In this document: positions 52,061 to 60,235 of the stretch, in pieces
Numbering within the stretch: the stretch's first letter is position 1
How the letters are laid out: each line of letters begins with the position of its first letter
Assembly: GCA_963849105.1 (NCBI GenBank)
Contig: CAWKGD010000002.1
Coordinates: 62,001-126,000 of the forward strand
DNA from: CAVRXQ01 sp963849105
GTDB taxonomy: Bacteria > Actinomycetota > Acidimicrobiia > Acidimicrobiales > Bog-793
Length of the DNA: 64,000 nt
Direction: 5' to 3'
The notes under the pieces: model-generated
Database searches by the model: none
Seen by the model: only the letters and a program-made list of their open reading frames with translations
Told to the model about the DNA's origin: nothing
Translations under genes and position numbers: made by a program

Positions 52061-52984
52061 ATGGTTGAACCCGCAAGATCGCGCTTTGGCTCGGTCCTCA
52101 CCGCGATGGCGACGCCGTTCGACGAGCGTGGCGAACTCGACGTCGACGGGGCGGTGACGCTCGCTCGTTACCTTGTCGATCACGGCTCCGACGGTCTCGT
52201 CTTGTCCGGGACGACCGGGGAGGCCCCGACGCTCACCGATCACGAACGAACGGCACTTTGGCGCGCCGTCGTCGAAGCCGTTGACGTCCCCGTCATCGCC
52301 GGCGCCACCACCGCCGACACGCGCCATTCGATCGAGCTCACAGCTACCGCGACCGAATGCGGCGTCGACGGGATCCTGGCGGTCGTCCCCTACTACAACC
52401 GGCCCTCGCAGTCCGGTCTCGAACAGCACTTCCGCGCCGTCGCGGCGGCGACGCCGCTCCCCGTGCTGCTCTACGACATCCCGATCCGCACCGGACGGAA
52501 GCTCGCTTCGGAGACGATCCTCACCCTCGCGCACGAAGTGGAGAACATCGTCGCGGTGAAGGATGCGGCGGGCGATCCCGCCGCGACGCTGAGGATGCTC
52601 GGGCGCGCACCCGCCGGATTCGAGTGCTACTCGGGCGACGACGCGCTGACGCTGCCGCTGCTTGCCGCCGGCGCAGTCGGGCTGATCGGTGTCGCGACAC
52701 ACTGGTGCGGCTCTGAGTGCAAGGAGATGATCACGCGCTTTCGCTCGGGCGACGTCGACGGCGCGCTCGAGATCGGCCTCGCACTCGCGCCGAGCTTTTC
52801 CTACGAGACGGGCGACGAGGCGCCGAACCCAATCCCGCTGAAGGCGATGCTGCGGGTCCTCGGTCTGCCGGCCGGTGAGTGCCGTCTGCCGATGGGCAGG
52901 GCTCCGTCGTTCGTCGAGGAGCAGGCGAAGTCCGTCCTCGCCGATCTCGACGCGTGGCGCCAGGCGCGCGCACTTCGTGGCTGA
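52061..52984 (+). CDS. dapA: 4-hydroxy-tetrahydrodipicolinate synthase
   Basis: Condenses pyruvate with aspartate semialdehyde, the first step of the lysine/diaminopimelate branch. The Schiff-base Lys167 is in IVAVKDAAGD, the pyruvate site is LSGTTGEAPTL, and the catalytic Tyr region is YYNRPSQSGL. It has 307 residues, normal length. ATG 52061 lacks a ribosome site and follows TAACGT, so leaderless translation is likely. The RNase J gene starts inside its 3' end (8-base overlap), the standard actinobacterial dapA-rnj pairing. Confidence 0.94.
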   Translation: MVEPARSRFGSVLTAMATPFDERGELDVDGAVTLARYLVDHGSDGLVLSGTTGEAPTLTDHERTALWRAVVEAVDVPVIAGATTADTRHSIELTATATECGVDGILAVVPYYNRPSQSGLEQHFRAVAAATPLPVLLYDIPIRTGRKLASETILTLAHEVENIVAVKDAAGDPAATLRMLGRAPAGFECYSGDDALTLPLLAAGAVGLIGVATHWCGSECKEMITRFRSGDVDGALEIGLALAPSFSYETGDEAPNPIPLKAMLRVLGLPAGECRLPMGRAPSFVEEQAKSVLADLDAWRQARALRG

Positions 52985-54638
52985 ACCCGTCCGGATCGCC
53001 TTTCTCGGCGGACTCGGTGAGATCGGCCGCAACTGCGCGGTCGTCGAACAGCGGAAGCGTCTGCTCGTCATCGACTGCGGGGTGATGTTCCCCGACCCGG
53101 ACATGCCCGGAGTCGACCTCGTCCTCCCTGACTTCACCTATCTGAAAGAGAACGCGCAGCGCGTCGACGGCATCGTGCTCACCCACGGTCACGAAGACCA
53201 CGTCGGCGGGCTCGGTTTCCTGCTGCGCGACATCACGACGACCGTCTACGGGTCGGCGCTCAGCCTCGGGCTGGCACGAAGCCGTCTCGAGGAGTCGCAC
53301 GCCGCTGCAGGATCCGAGCTCGTCGAGGTCCACGACGGCGAGCGTCGGACGATCGGCGCCTTCGATGTCGAGTTCCTCCCCGTCACCCACTCGGTTCCGC
53401 AGGGATTCGCGATCGCGATCCACAGCGACCAGGGAGTGATCCTCCACACCGGGGATTTCAAACTCGACCTCACGCCGGTCGACGGGCGTCGGACCGATCT
53501 CGCGCGCATCGGCGCGCTCGCCGATTCGGACGGCATCCGCCTCGTACTGGCGGATTCGACGAATGCCGAGGAGCCCGGGTTCACCCGCAGCGAGCGATCG
53601 GTCGGAGAGACCTTCCGCCAGATCTTCGTCGAGCACCAACAACGACGCGTCGTCGTCGCCTGCTTCGCAAGCCACATCCACCGCATCCAGCAGATTGCCG
53701 ATGCCGCGGTCGCCAACGGCCGGCACGTCGCGTTGTTGGGCCGGTCAATGCTGCGCAACGTTGCGCTCGGACGCGAGCTCGGTCTGCTGTCGATCCCCGA
53801 AGACGCGCTGATCGAAGTGGAGTCCGTCGAAGGACGCCAACCGGGATCGGTCTGTGTGATCTCGACGGGCTCGCAGGGTGAGCCGATGTCGGCGCTTTCG
53901 CTGTTGGCGGCGGGCGAGAATCGGAGGCTGTCGATCGAGGAGAACGACGTCGTCGTGCTGTCCAGCCATGCCATCCCGGGCAACGAGTGGGCCGTCGCGC
54001 GGGTGATCGACGGGCTGTCGCGACGGGGCGCGTGGGTGATCCACTCGGGTGTCGCGCACGTCCACGAGACCGGGCACGCGAAGCAGGGGGAGCTGCAGAC
54101 GCTGTTGAGCGTCGCCCGCCCGAAAAGCTTCATCCCGGTCCACGGCGAATACCGTCACCTTTTGCGCCACGCCCGACTGGCGATCGAGATGGGCGTGCCC
54201 CAAAGCGCAGTCCTTTTGTGCGAGGACGGTGACGCGGTTGAGCTCACCGACGCCGGGATCGACTTCAACGGGGAAGTCCCCGCCGGATACCAATTTGTCG
54301 ACGGCGTCGTCGGCGACGTCGGAGAAGCCGTGCTGCGCGACCGGCGTGTCCTCGCCGAAGAGGGCGTGGTCGTCGTCGTCGTCACCGTCGACGGACGCTC
54401 CGGCGACATCGTCACCGGTCCCGAGATCATCACGCGCGGCTGGGTCTACGCGAACGAGGCGGAAGCGCTGATCGAGGACGCGCGCACCGAGGTGACGAAG
54501 GCGATCGCCGAGGCGACCGGTGCCGGCGCGCACGACGTCGAGACCTTGCGCCGCGTCGTCCGCCGCGCGACTGGTCGACTCGTCAACGAAAGGACGCGGC
54601 GCCGCCCGATGATCGTCCCCGTCGTGATGGAGGCATAA
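52977..54638 (+). CDS. rnj: ribonuclease J
   Basis: Metallo-beta-lactamase/beta-CASP nuclease with endo- and 5'-3' exoribonuclease activity. The zinc motif LTHGHEDHVGG, the later HTGDFK, the beta-CASP segment VVVACFASHIHRIQQ and the HGEYRHLLRHA motif are present, followed by the RNase J C-terminal domain. GTG 52977 lies within the dapA end and gives AEPVRIAFLGGLGEIGRNC, the family N-terminus, and 553 residues; longer readings only translate dapA out of frame. With PNPase at 20953 it would carry much of mRNA turnover. Confidence 0.94.
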   Translation: MAEPVRIAFLGGLGEIGRNCAVVEQRKRLLVIDCGVMFPDPDMPGVDLVLPDFTYLKENAQRVDGIVLTHGHEDHVGGLGFLLRDITTTVYGSALSLGLARSRLEESHAAAGSELVEVHDGERRTIGAFDVEFLPVTHSVPQGFAIAIHSDQGVILHTGDFKLDLTPVDGRRTDLARIGALADSDGIRLVLADSTNAEEPGFTRSERSVGETFRQIFVEHQQRRVVVACFASHIHRIQQIADAAVANGRHVALLGRSMLRNVALGRELGLLSIPEDALIEVESVEGRQPGSVCVISTGSQGEPMSALSLLAAGENRRLSIEENDVVVLSSHAIPGNEWAVARVIDGLSRRGAWVIHSGVAHVHETGHAKQGELQTLLSVARPKSFIPVHGEYRHLLRHARLAIEMGVPQSAVLLCEDGDAVELTDAGIDFNGEVPAGYQFVDGVVGDVGEAVLRDRRVLAEEGVVVVVVTVDGRSGDIVTGPEIITRGWVYANEAEALIEDARTEVTKAIAEATGAGAHDVETLRRVVRRATGRLVNERTRRRPMIVPVVMEA

Positions 54639-54703
54639 GCACCGATCGGCGCTTGATTGCCGGCGACCGTCTGCAAACGGGCGCGTCTTTTGGTTTTCGG
54701 GCC

Positions 54704-55315
54704 TTAAAGCCGTTCGCCCGCGAACACTTGATCGGTGATTCGGTTTCCCTCGTCGGCAAGGGGACACGTCCACGCCGCGTTGTAGCGACAGGACGGGTGG
54801 TACAAGAAGTTGAAATCCACCACGAGCCGCCGCCCGTCTGATCCGAGGTCGGCGCCCTTCGCCGTGTCGAGCAGATAGCGGCCGCCGCCGTAGCTCGTGT
54901 CCCCGGCGGTTCCGTCTCGTATCGGCAGGAAAAGGCCACCGGCGTAGTCCTCGATCCACCACAGCGTCAAGGTCGAGCCGCTGAACGGCGGCGGGAGCTC
55001 CAGCTCGCCGATGGCGCGCATCGCGACGACTCCATCGATCCCGGTGTCGACCGAACGGCGACGCACCTTGGGCGTCGGTGCAACGGCGAGCGCGAAGCGC
55101 AGAGATCGGTCGTACGGCCAGTACGGGGGTCCGGTCCCGCGCATCGGATCGTCGGGCGCGAGCGGGCTTTGTGGATGGTCCCGCAACAGCACGCAGCGTC
55201 CTTCCCGCCACACCTCGTGCGCGGCTTGTGGATCGGCTTCTGCGCGGACCTGGTGATAGAGCGAGGCAACCTGACGCCGCCAATTGGCGAGGTCGGTCTC
55301 AGGGAACGCCGTCAT
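54704..55315 (-). CDS. DUF1684 domain protein
   Basis: Uncharacterised 203-residue protein of the DUF1684 family. Recognisable segments are WREGRCVLLRDHPQSPL, YWPYDRSLRFALAV, the GGLFLPIRDGTAGDTSYGGGRYLLDT block and DFNFLYHPSCRYNAAWTCPLA, which is strongly conserved in the family. It has no signal peptide or membrane segment, so it should be cytoplasmic. The ATG 55315 start gives the usual length. It converges with rnj and lies downstream of the sigma-factor gene on the same strand, with a 60-base gap. Function unknown. Confidence 0.85.
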   Translation of the reverse strand: MTAFPETDLANWRRQVASLYHQVRAEADPQAAHEVWREGRCVLLRDHPQSPLAPDDPMRGTGPPYWPYDRSLRFALAVAPTPKVRRRSVDTGIDGVVAMRAIGELELPPPFSGSTLTLWWIEDYAGGLFLPIRDGTAGDTSYGGGRYLLDTAKGADLGSDGRRLVVDFNFLYHPSCRYNAAWTCPLADEGNRITDQVFAGERL

Positions 55316-55375
55316 CTTCGACGCCAGCCGGGGTCTACCCGAGGGCGGGCGGGTCGAAGCGCCGGAGGTGCTCGG

Positions 55376-56320
55376 CTAGAGAACCGGCGTCGAGATGAGT
55401 TTTTCGCTCACCGCGGTGAGCGTCAGCCGCAGTGACTTCAGCGCTTCGGATTCGATCTGGCACGCTCGTGACGCGGTGACCCCGAGTTGTTTTCCAACCT
55501 GCTCGAAGGTGAAGCCGTGGAAAAGGTGCAACTGAACGACGATCCGTTGACGCTCGGGAAGGACGTCGACCGCCTTGCGCAGCTCGTCGATCTCGCTCGA
55601 ACCGACGACGGCATCCTCGGGGCTCGTCGACTTCTCGTCGGAAAGCGTCTCGACGAGACGGACCGACCCGTCCGCCTCTTCGACTTCGACGATGTGGTCG
55701 AGGTGCAACAGCTGCGAGGAGCGGATCCCGGACATCACGGCGGTCCGCTGGGTGCCGGTGACACCCATCGCGTCGAGCACCTCTGCTGAACCGGGGGTCC
55801 GTCCGAGCTGGTGGCCGAGGTGGTCCGCGGCAGCCTGGTACTCGGTGACGTGGCGCCGCACCCCGCGGGGCAGCCAGTCGAGCCGGCGGAGTTCGTCGAA
55901 GATCGCGCCCTTGATGCACATCGAGGCGTAGGCGGGGAAACGCTCGATCGGGGAGGAAGCTTCGAAACGGTCGATCGCCGAGATCAGCCCGATCAGTCCG
56001 AAGCTCGCCAGGTCCTCGCGCTCCCAGTACGCGCGCACGGCGTCAGAGAGCTGGGAGACGACCATCAAGACGAGCGGTTCGTAGGCGAGCAAGAGGTCGT
56101 TGCGGTGCACCAGGTCCGGTTGCGCCCGGTACTGCTCCCACATCCGCGCATACGTGGCATCGGTGAAGCTGTACCGGCGCGGTGTGCTCGCCGGCGTGTT
56201 CTTGCGCGACGACTTCCCCTGAGGGCTCGCGGCGCGATCCGCGGGAACGTCCTGTTCAGAGGCCCGTGACGTCATCGTCATCGGCTCATCCCCGCGCGCG
56301 CTCCGTAGTCGCTCGAACAC
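55376..56320 (-). CDS. sigma-70 family factor of the WhiG/FliA type
   Basis: Alternative sigma factor of 314 residues. Region 2 (LASFGLIGLISAIDRFE, FPAYASMCIKGAIFDELRRLDWLPRGVR), region 3 (AAADHLGHQLGRTPGSAEV) and region 4 (LPERQRIVVQLHLFHGFTFEQVGKQLGVTASRACQIESEAL) are all present, which separates it from ECF factors. The first 60 residues are charged and low in complexity. GTG 56320 follows TATGAT (56337-56332) by 11 bases; ATG 56281 is an alternative. WhiG/FliA factors govern sporulation or motility genes; neither lies nearby, so its regulon is not indicated. Confidence 0.87.
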   Translation of the reverse strand: MFERLRSARGDEPMTMTSRASEQDVPADRAASPQGKSSRKNTPASTPRRYSFTDATYARMWEQYRAQPDLVHRNDLLLAYEPLVLMVVSQLSDAVRAYWEREDLASFGLIGLISAIDRFEASSPIERFPAYASMCIKGAIFDELRRLDWLPRGVRRHVTEYQAAADHLGHQLGRTPGSAEVLDAMGVTGTQRTAVMSGIRSSQLLHLDHIVEVEEADGSVRLVETLSDEKSTSPEDAVVGSSEIDELRKAVDVLPERQRIVVQLHLFHGFTFEQVGKQLGVTASRACQIESEALKSLRLTLTAVSEKLISTPVL

Positions 56321-56331
56321 AGCACAGGCGC

Positions 56332-56337
56332 ATCATA
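56332..56337 (-). promoter_or_regulatory. -10 element TATGAT of the WhiG/FliA-like sigma gene
   Basis: TATGAT on the minus strand ends 11 bases before GTG 56320, differing from the TATAAT consensus at one base. The -35 position has no good match. The short distance predicts a leader of only a few bases. Confidence 0.45.
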
Positions 56338-56560
56338 GGCACCATTCGCCACATTCCGATAGAGGGAATTATCGCTGCCTAGGAGCGCGGGCATTTCACC
56401 AAAGGACGGCGATGGCGCGCGCTTCCGCCTCGCGGATCGGCGGTGGCTTGTGATCCCTCGCCGCCGAGCGTGCGTCGCGTTCCCGCTGATCAAAACGGCC
56501 GACGATCGCGCGCTGCGCGGCGAACGAGGGATTGAGCGCGAGAAAGGCAAGATCCTCGTT

Positions 56561-56596
56561 ATCACTATGAGTGATCAATTCACCACAGAAAGTGGT
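56561..56596 (+). promoter_or_regulatory. paired inverted repeats in an A/T-rich patch upstream of GGDEF-EAL
   Basis: ATCACT/AGTGAT is a perfect 6-bp repeat with a 3-base centre (56561-56575); ACCAC/GTGGT (56582-56596) follows within 7 bases. Their size and spacing fit operator half-sites. They lie 97-132 bases ahead of GTG 56693. The factor bound is unknown. Confidence 0.35.
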
Positions 56597-56692
56597 AATC
56601 GTCATTTGGACCGGTTTTCGCCTGTTGTGCCACTAAATGGACCCGGACTTCTCGTCGTTAGGAGGCGCGAACACCGAGGAGGGAGCGGAGCG

Positions 56693-59098
56693 GTGTCCGG
56701 ACCGACAGTCGCGTTGCCAAAACTTCGTGCCGAAAATTGGGCACGCCGTTTGCGTCGACGACTCGTTGCGCGCCGCCATGTCGTCGTCGGATCGATCTTC
56801 GTTCTGCTCGCGGCGGCTGTCGTGCTCGACCCGACGGGCTTCATCGTCATCGCGGCTGGCTCAATCGGCTCACTGATCGCGGTGTGCGTCGGGGTTTGGA
56901 TCTATCGCCCGGCGCGCCTCGGACCGTGGCTGTTGGTCATCGGCGCGCTCGTTCTGTTCCTCGCCGATGGCGTCACGCGCGACCTGTACTCGTCGCTCGG
57001 CGACCTGACGTGGCACCGGACCTTGATCCCCGACCTCCTCGCCCTGGCGGGGTCCGTCTTCTTGGGGAGTGCGCTCGTCGGCTTCGATCGTGCGCGTCAC
57101 GACTCTCGAACGAGGCGACGCGTGATCATCTACGACGGCGTTCTCGCCGCGCTCGCCCTCCTCGCACTGTCGTGGGTGTATTTGATCGAGCCGATCGTCT
57201 CGCTGCACCACACGCCGCTTCTGGTGCGGATCAGCCTCGTCTGTTACCCCGCCGTTTCGCTGTTCCTGTTCGTGCTGATCGTCCAGATCGCCTACGGAGC
57301 CGGTCGGGTGCGCGGCGCGGCGGACCGCTATTTGATCGGCGCGGTGTTGGCGATGTTCGTCGGCGACGCGATCTACATGCTCGCCGAGATCCACGTCGTA
57401 CCGGACTCGAGACTGATCGAGCTTCCCTATCTGATCGCCTTCGGTGCCGCGGCGGCAGGCGCGCTCGATCCGTCGATGCGGTTGCTCACCGAACGCGGCA
57501 GCCTCCCCGGCACACGCTGGACGAAGGCGCGCTTCGCGCTCGTCGTGGTGGCGCTGCTGATCCCGCCGTTCTTGGTGCTCGCCACCCACAACGATCCGCT
57601 CAGTGAGCGGGCGGTGCTGTTCGGCATCGTGCTTCTGCTGGCGTCGACGGCGATCCTCGAAATCGTCCAGGCGCTGCGGGCGATGGAGCAGTCGGAGTCC
57701 CGCCTCACGCACCAAGCGCTGCACGACGATCTGACCACGCTCCCGAACCGTCGCAACCTCACCAGTCACCTCACCCGCGCGCTCGCCAAACTCGAAGACC
57801 CGGACTCCCAGATCGCGGTGATCCTTTTCGACATCGACCGCTTCAAGCTGATCAACGACACGCTCGGCCACGGCCACGGCGACGAGCTGCTCGTGCAGAT
57901 CGCCCGCCGCCTACGCCACTTCTGCGACGACGTCGATTTCGTCGCCCGCGTCGGCGGAGACGAGTTCGTCGTCACTCCGGCGAAAGTCGTCGACGATGGC
58001 GAGGCGCGCAGCATTGCGAACGAGCTGCGCGCCCAGCTGAACGAGCCCTTCGTGATCGCCGGAACCGAGCTGCACGTCACCGCGAGCGCCGGCGTCGCCT
58101 GCTCAGGTCCAGACGGCGGGCGCGCCGGTGCGGAGCAGCTAATCCGCAACGCCGACACCGCGATGTACCAGGCGAAGGAGGCGGGCCGCGACGCGGTCGC
58201 GCTCTTCGAGGACTCGATGCGCGCCCAGCTCAGCGAGCGCGTCGCGATCGAACGCGAGCTGCACCACGCCGTCGAACGTCACCAGCTCCATCTGGTCTTC
58301 CAGCCGATCATCAGCTACGAGTCGGCCGATGTCGTCGGGGTCGAGGCGCTCGTGCGTTGGGCGCATCCGACGCTCGGGGTCATTCCGCCGTTGCGGTTCA
58401 TCTCGATCGCCGAGGAGACCGACCTGATCGGCGAGATCGGCCTGTTCGTCTTGGAGGAGGCGTTGCGCACGCTCGCGCTCTGGCGGGCGCTCCCCGGTTA
58501 CGAAAACCTCAACGTCTCGGTAAACCTTTCGGTCGTGCAGCTGAAAGACGACCTCCTCGTTCAGCGCGTGGCGCGCGCGTTGCACCAGCACGAGGTGCCC
58601 GGATCAGCCTTGACGCTCGAGATCACCGAGTCCGAGATGATGCGTGATCCCGAGTTGTCGATCGCGGTGCTGAACGAGCTGCGCCGCCTCGGCGTGCGGA
58701 TCTCGGTCGACGACTTCGGCACCGAGTACTCCTCGCTTGCGTACCTGCAACGCCTGCCGATCGACGAGCTGAAGATCGACCGCAGCTTCGTGGTTGGCAT
58801 CGGCACCGGCGACCCGGCTTCACAGACGCTCATCGCGGCGATCGTCGCGATGGCGAACGCGCTTTCGATCCGCACCGTCGTCGAAGGCGTGGAGACTTCC
58901 GATCAAGCGATCAAAGTCGCCGAGCTCGGATGCCACGGCGCCCAGGGGTTCTTGTACGCGCGCCCAGCGAGAGCCGATCAGGTGATCGACATCATCGGTC
59001 TGCTCAAGCGCTGGTTGCCCTCGGCGCTCGCGCCTGAGAAGGCGGGTGAGGAACTTGTTCCGCCGACACTCGAAGTTGTTCAAGGTCAAGTGAAGTGA
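56693..59098 (+). CDS. membrane-anchored GGDEF-EAL c-di-GMP enzyme
   Basis: 801 residues: about eight membrane segments (roughly 20-330), then GGDEF and EAL domains. The cyclase site is RVGGDEFVV; no RxxD inhibitory site precedes it. The EAL domain keeps VEALVRW, NVSVNLSV, LEITESEM, the DD pair of DDFGTEYSSL, LKIDRSFV, VVEGVETSDQ and HGAQGFLY, so phosphodiesterase activity is expected; the loop usually reads DDFGTG. GTG 56693 follows GAGGAGGGAG and begins just before the basic stretch leading into the first segment; the frame is open to 56450. The last 95 bases overlap the convergent next gene. Confidence 0.9.
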   Translation: MSGPTVALPKLRAENWARRLRRRLVARRHVVVGSIFVLLAAAVVLDPTGFIVIAAGSIGSLIAVCVGVWIYRPARLGPWLLVIGALVLFLADGVTRDLYSSLGDLTWHRTLIPDLLALAGSVFLGSALVGFDRARHDSRTRRRVIIYDGVLAALALLALSWVYLIEPIVSLHHTPLLVRISLVCYPAVSLFLFVLIVQIAYGAGRVRGAADRYLIGAVLAMFVGDAIYMLAEIHVVPDSRLIELPYLIAFGAAAAGALDPSMRLLTERGSLPGTRWTKARFALVVVALLIPPFLVLATHNDPLSERAVLFGIVLLLASTAILEIVQALRAMEQSESRLTHQALHDDLTTLPNRRNLTSHLTRALAKLEDPDSQIAVILFDIDRFKLINDTLGHGHGDELLVQIARRLRHFCDDVDFVARVGGDEFVVTPAKVVDDGEARSIANELRAQLNEPFVIAGTELHVTASAGVACSGPDGGRAGAEQLIRNADTAMYQAKEAGRDAVALFEDSMRAQLSERVAIERELHHAVERHQLHLVFQPIISYESADVVGVEALVRWAHPTLGVIPPLRFISIAEETDLIGEIGLFVLEEALRTLALWRALPGYENLNVSVNLSVVQLKDDLLVQRVARALHQHEVPGSALTLEITESEMMRDPELSIAVLNELRRLGVRISVDDFGTEYSSLAYLQRLPIDELKIDRSFVVGIGTGDPASQTLIAAIVAMANALSIRTVVEGVETSDQAIKVAELGCHGAQGFLYARPARADQVIDIIGLLKRWLPSALAPEKAGEELVPPTLEVVQGQVK

Positions 59099-59900
59099 GG
59101 TCCTCGGTCGGCCGCAGCTCGACGTAGCCGGCGATGCGCCGCGCCGTCGCCGCCGCGGCGAGCGGTGAGAGTGGTGCGAGCGCCGGTTCGAGTCCAACGC
59201 CTTCGAACATGATCCCGTGCATCGGCGGGTCGACGAGCGCGAGCTCGCGTCGGTAGCCCGAAATCGAGAGGTAGACGGGCAGGCACTCTGAGCCGAGGTA
59301 GGGCCGGCCCTCGGCGAAGGCCATGAAGGGCTGGTGGAACCGGGCCCGCGACATGCGCAAGACGGCCAAGTCGATGATCGCGATCATCCACTCGAAGCCG
59401 AGCTCCGCCGCGGTGCGCAATCCCGACTGGTAAAGACCCATCGAGACGAGTCCGGTTGCAAACGGACTGCGGTACTCGGGTGCGACCGCGAGGGTGGCGA
59501 TGTCCCAGGTGCACTCCAGGTCGCACGGCAGCGCGTAGCGCTTCACGTAGTCGTCGGCGGTCTCGTGCCAGTCCCTCGGCAGGTCGTTGACCGTCTTCAT
59601 GCCCGGCCCACCTTCGGTCGGCAGGATGATACGCACCGCACCGGCCGGCACCTCGCGACGGTGGTCGAGGATGCAGAAGAAGAGGCTCGACGACTCGTAC
59701 TCGCCGTATTCGGCGCGGATCGTCTCGGGGGTCATCCCGAAGCTCTGCAGCAGGACCGCCGATTCGACGGCGCGAGCGAGTTCGGCGGCGGGGTCGAACG
59801 GACCGAAACAGTAGGCGCCGAAAGGCTGGTTGATCCCTCGCGGAATCACCGAACGGGCGAGACCCCGCAGCCGCTCGGAGGTGAGATCGACGAGTTCCAT
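59004..59900 (-). CDS. GNAT-fold acyltransferase-like protein (autoinducer synthase / FeeM-like), function unproven
   Basis: 298 residues. The central part (LFFCILDHRREVPAGAVRIIL, then CTWDIATLAVAPEYRSPFATGLVSMGLYQSGLRTAAELGFEWMIAIID) has the layout of GNAT-like N-acyltransferases such as LuxI and FeeM: a strand with charged start, a TLAVAPEYR segment before the pyrophosphate loop, and a following helix. ATG 59900 with AGG just upstream is chosen; the frame runs to 60503 only as a shadow of the oxidoreductase. Its C-terminus overlaps the GGDEF-EAL gene by 95 bases. Acyl donor and acceptor cannot be predicted; a plain hydrolase-like or unknown role remains possible. Confidence 0.6.
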   Translation of the reverse strand: MELVDLTSERLRGLARSVIPRGINQPFGAYCFGPFDPAAELARAVESAVLLQSFGMTPETIRAEYGEYESSSLFFCILDHRREVPAGAVRIILPTEGGPGMKTVNDLPRDWHETADDYVKRYALPCDLECTWDIATLAVAPEYRSPFATGLVSMGLYQSGLRTAAELGFEWMIAIIDLAVLRMSRARFHQPFMAFAEGRPYLGSECLPVYLSISGYRRELALVDPPMHGIMFEGVGLEPALAPLSPLAAAATARRIAGYVELRPTEDLTSLDLEQLRVSAEQVPHPPSQARAPRATSA

Positions 59901-60235
59901 CGCAACCTCGCTACGCGGCGCGCGAGCGCGTCGACAGGCACTCGGGCGCGTCGTGGCAGCCCTCGACGACGAGGCGCTGGCGGTCGATCGACGGCGTGAG
60001 GTTTTGCGTCGGTGCGTCCACAAGTTGCACGCGAGACGAGTGCATACTCGTGAGGTTAATGAGGGACGTTGTAGTAGGACAAATGGGCAGGTGCCCTGAC
60101 ACGTTTCGACCATATCCACAGGCCGTGTAGCCGCTGACGTGCGACTCGATGCCACTTGTGTACGACGCGGTGAATTCTCGGCGCGATCGCCTACGGTTCT
60201 CGAAATGCAGATTTCGCCGGTACCGCCGCTGAGAA
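59901..60235. other. divergent intergenic region of the acyltransferase-like and oxidoreductase genes
   Basis: These 335 bases separate divergent genes. ACGAGT-GCAT-ACTCGT (60036-60051) is a perfect 6-bp inverted repeat in a locally A/T-richer stretch. TACGGT (60192-60197) lies 38 bases before the oxidoreductase ATG and may be its -10 box. No gene or RNA was recognised. Confidence 0.5.

Larger units (their letters stand above)
56321..56692. other. divergent control region of the sigma-factor and GGDEF-EAL genes
   Basis: These 372 bases separate two divergent genes. A minus-strand TATGAT (56337-56332) is a likely -10 box. Towards the other gene there is an unusually A/T-rich patch (about 56550-56605) holding ATCACT-ATG-AGTGAT (56561-56575) and ACCAC-AGAAA-GTGGT (56582-56596). 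GAGGAGGGAG before 56693 is the ribosome site. No coding signal was accepted here. Confidence 0.5.
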
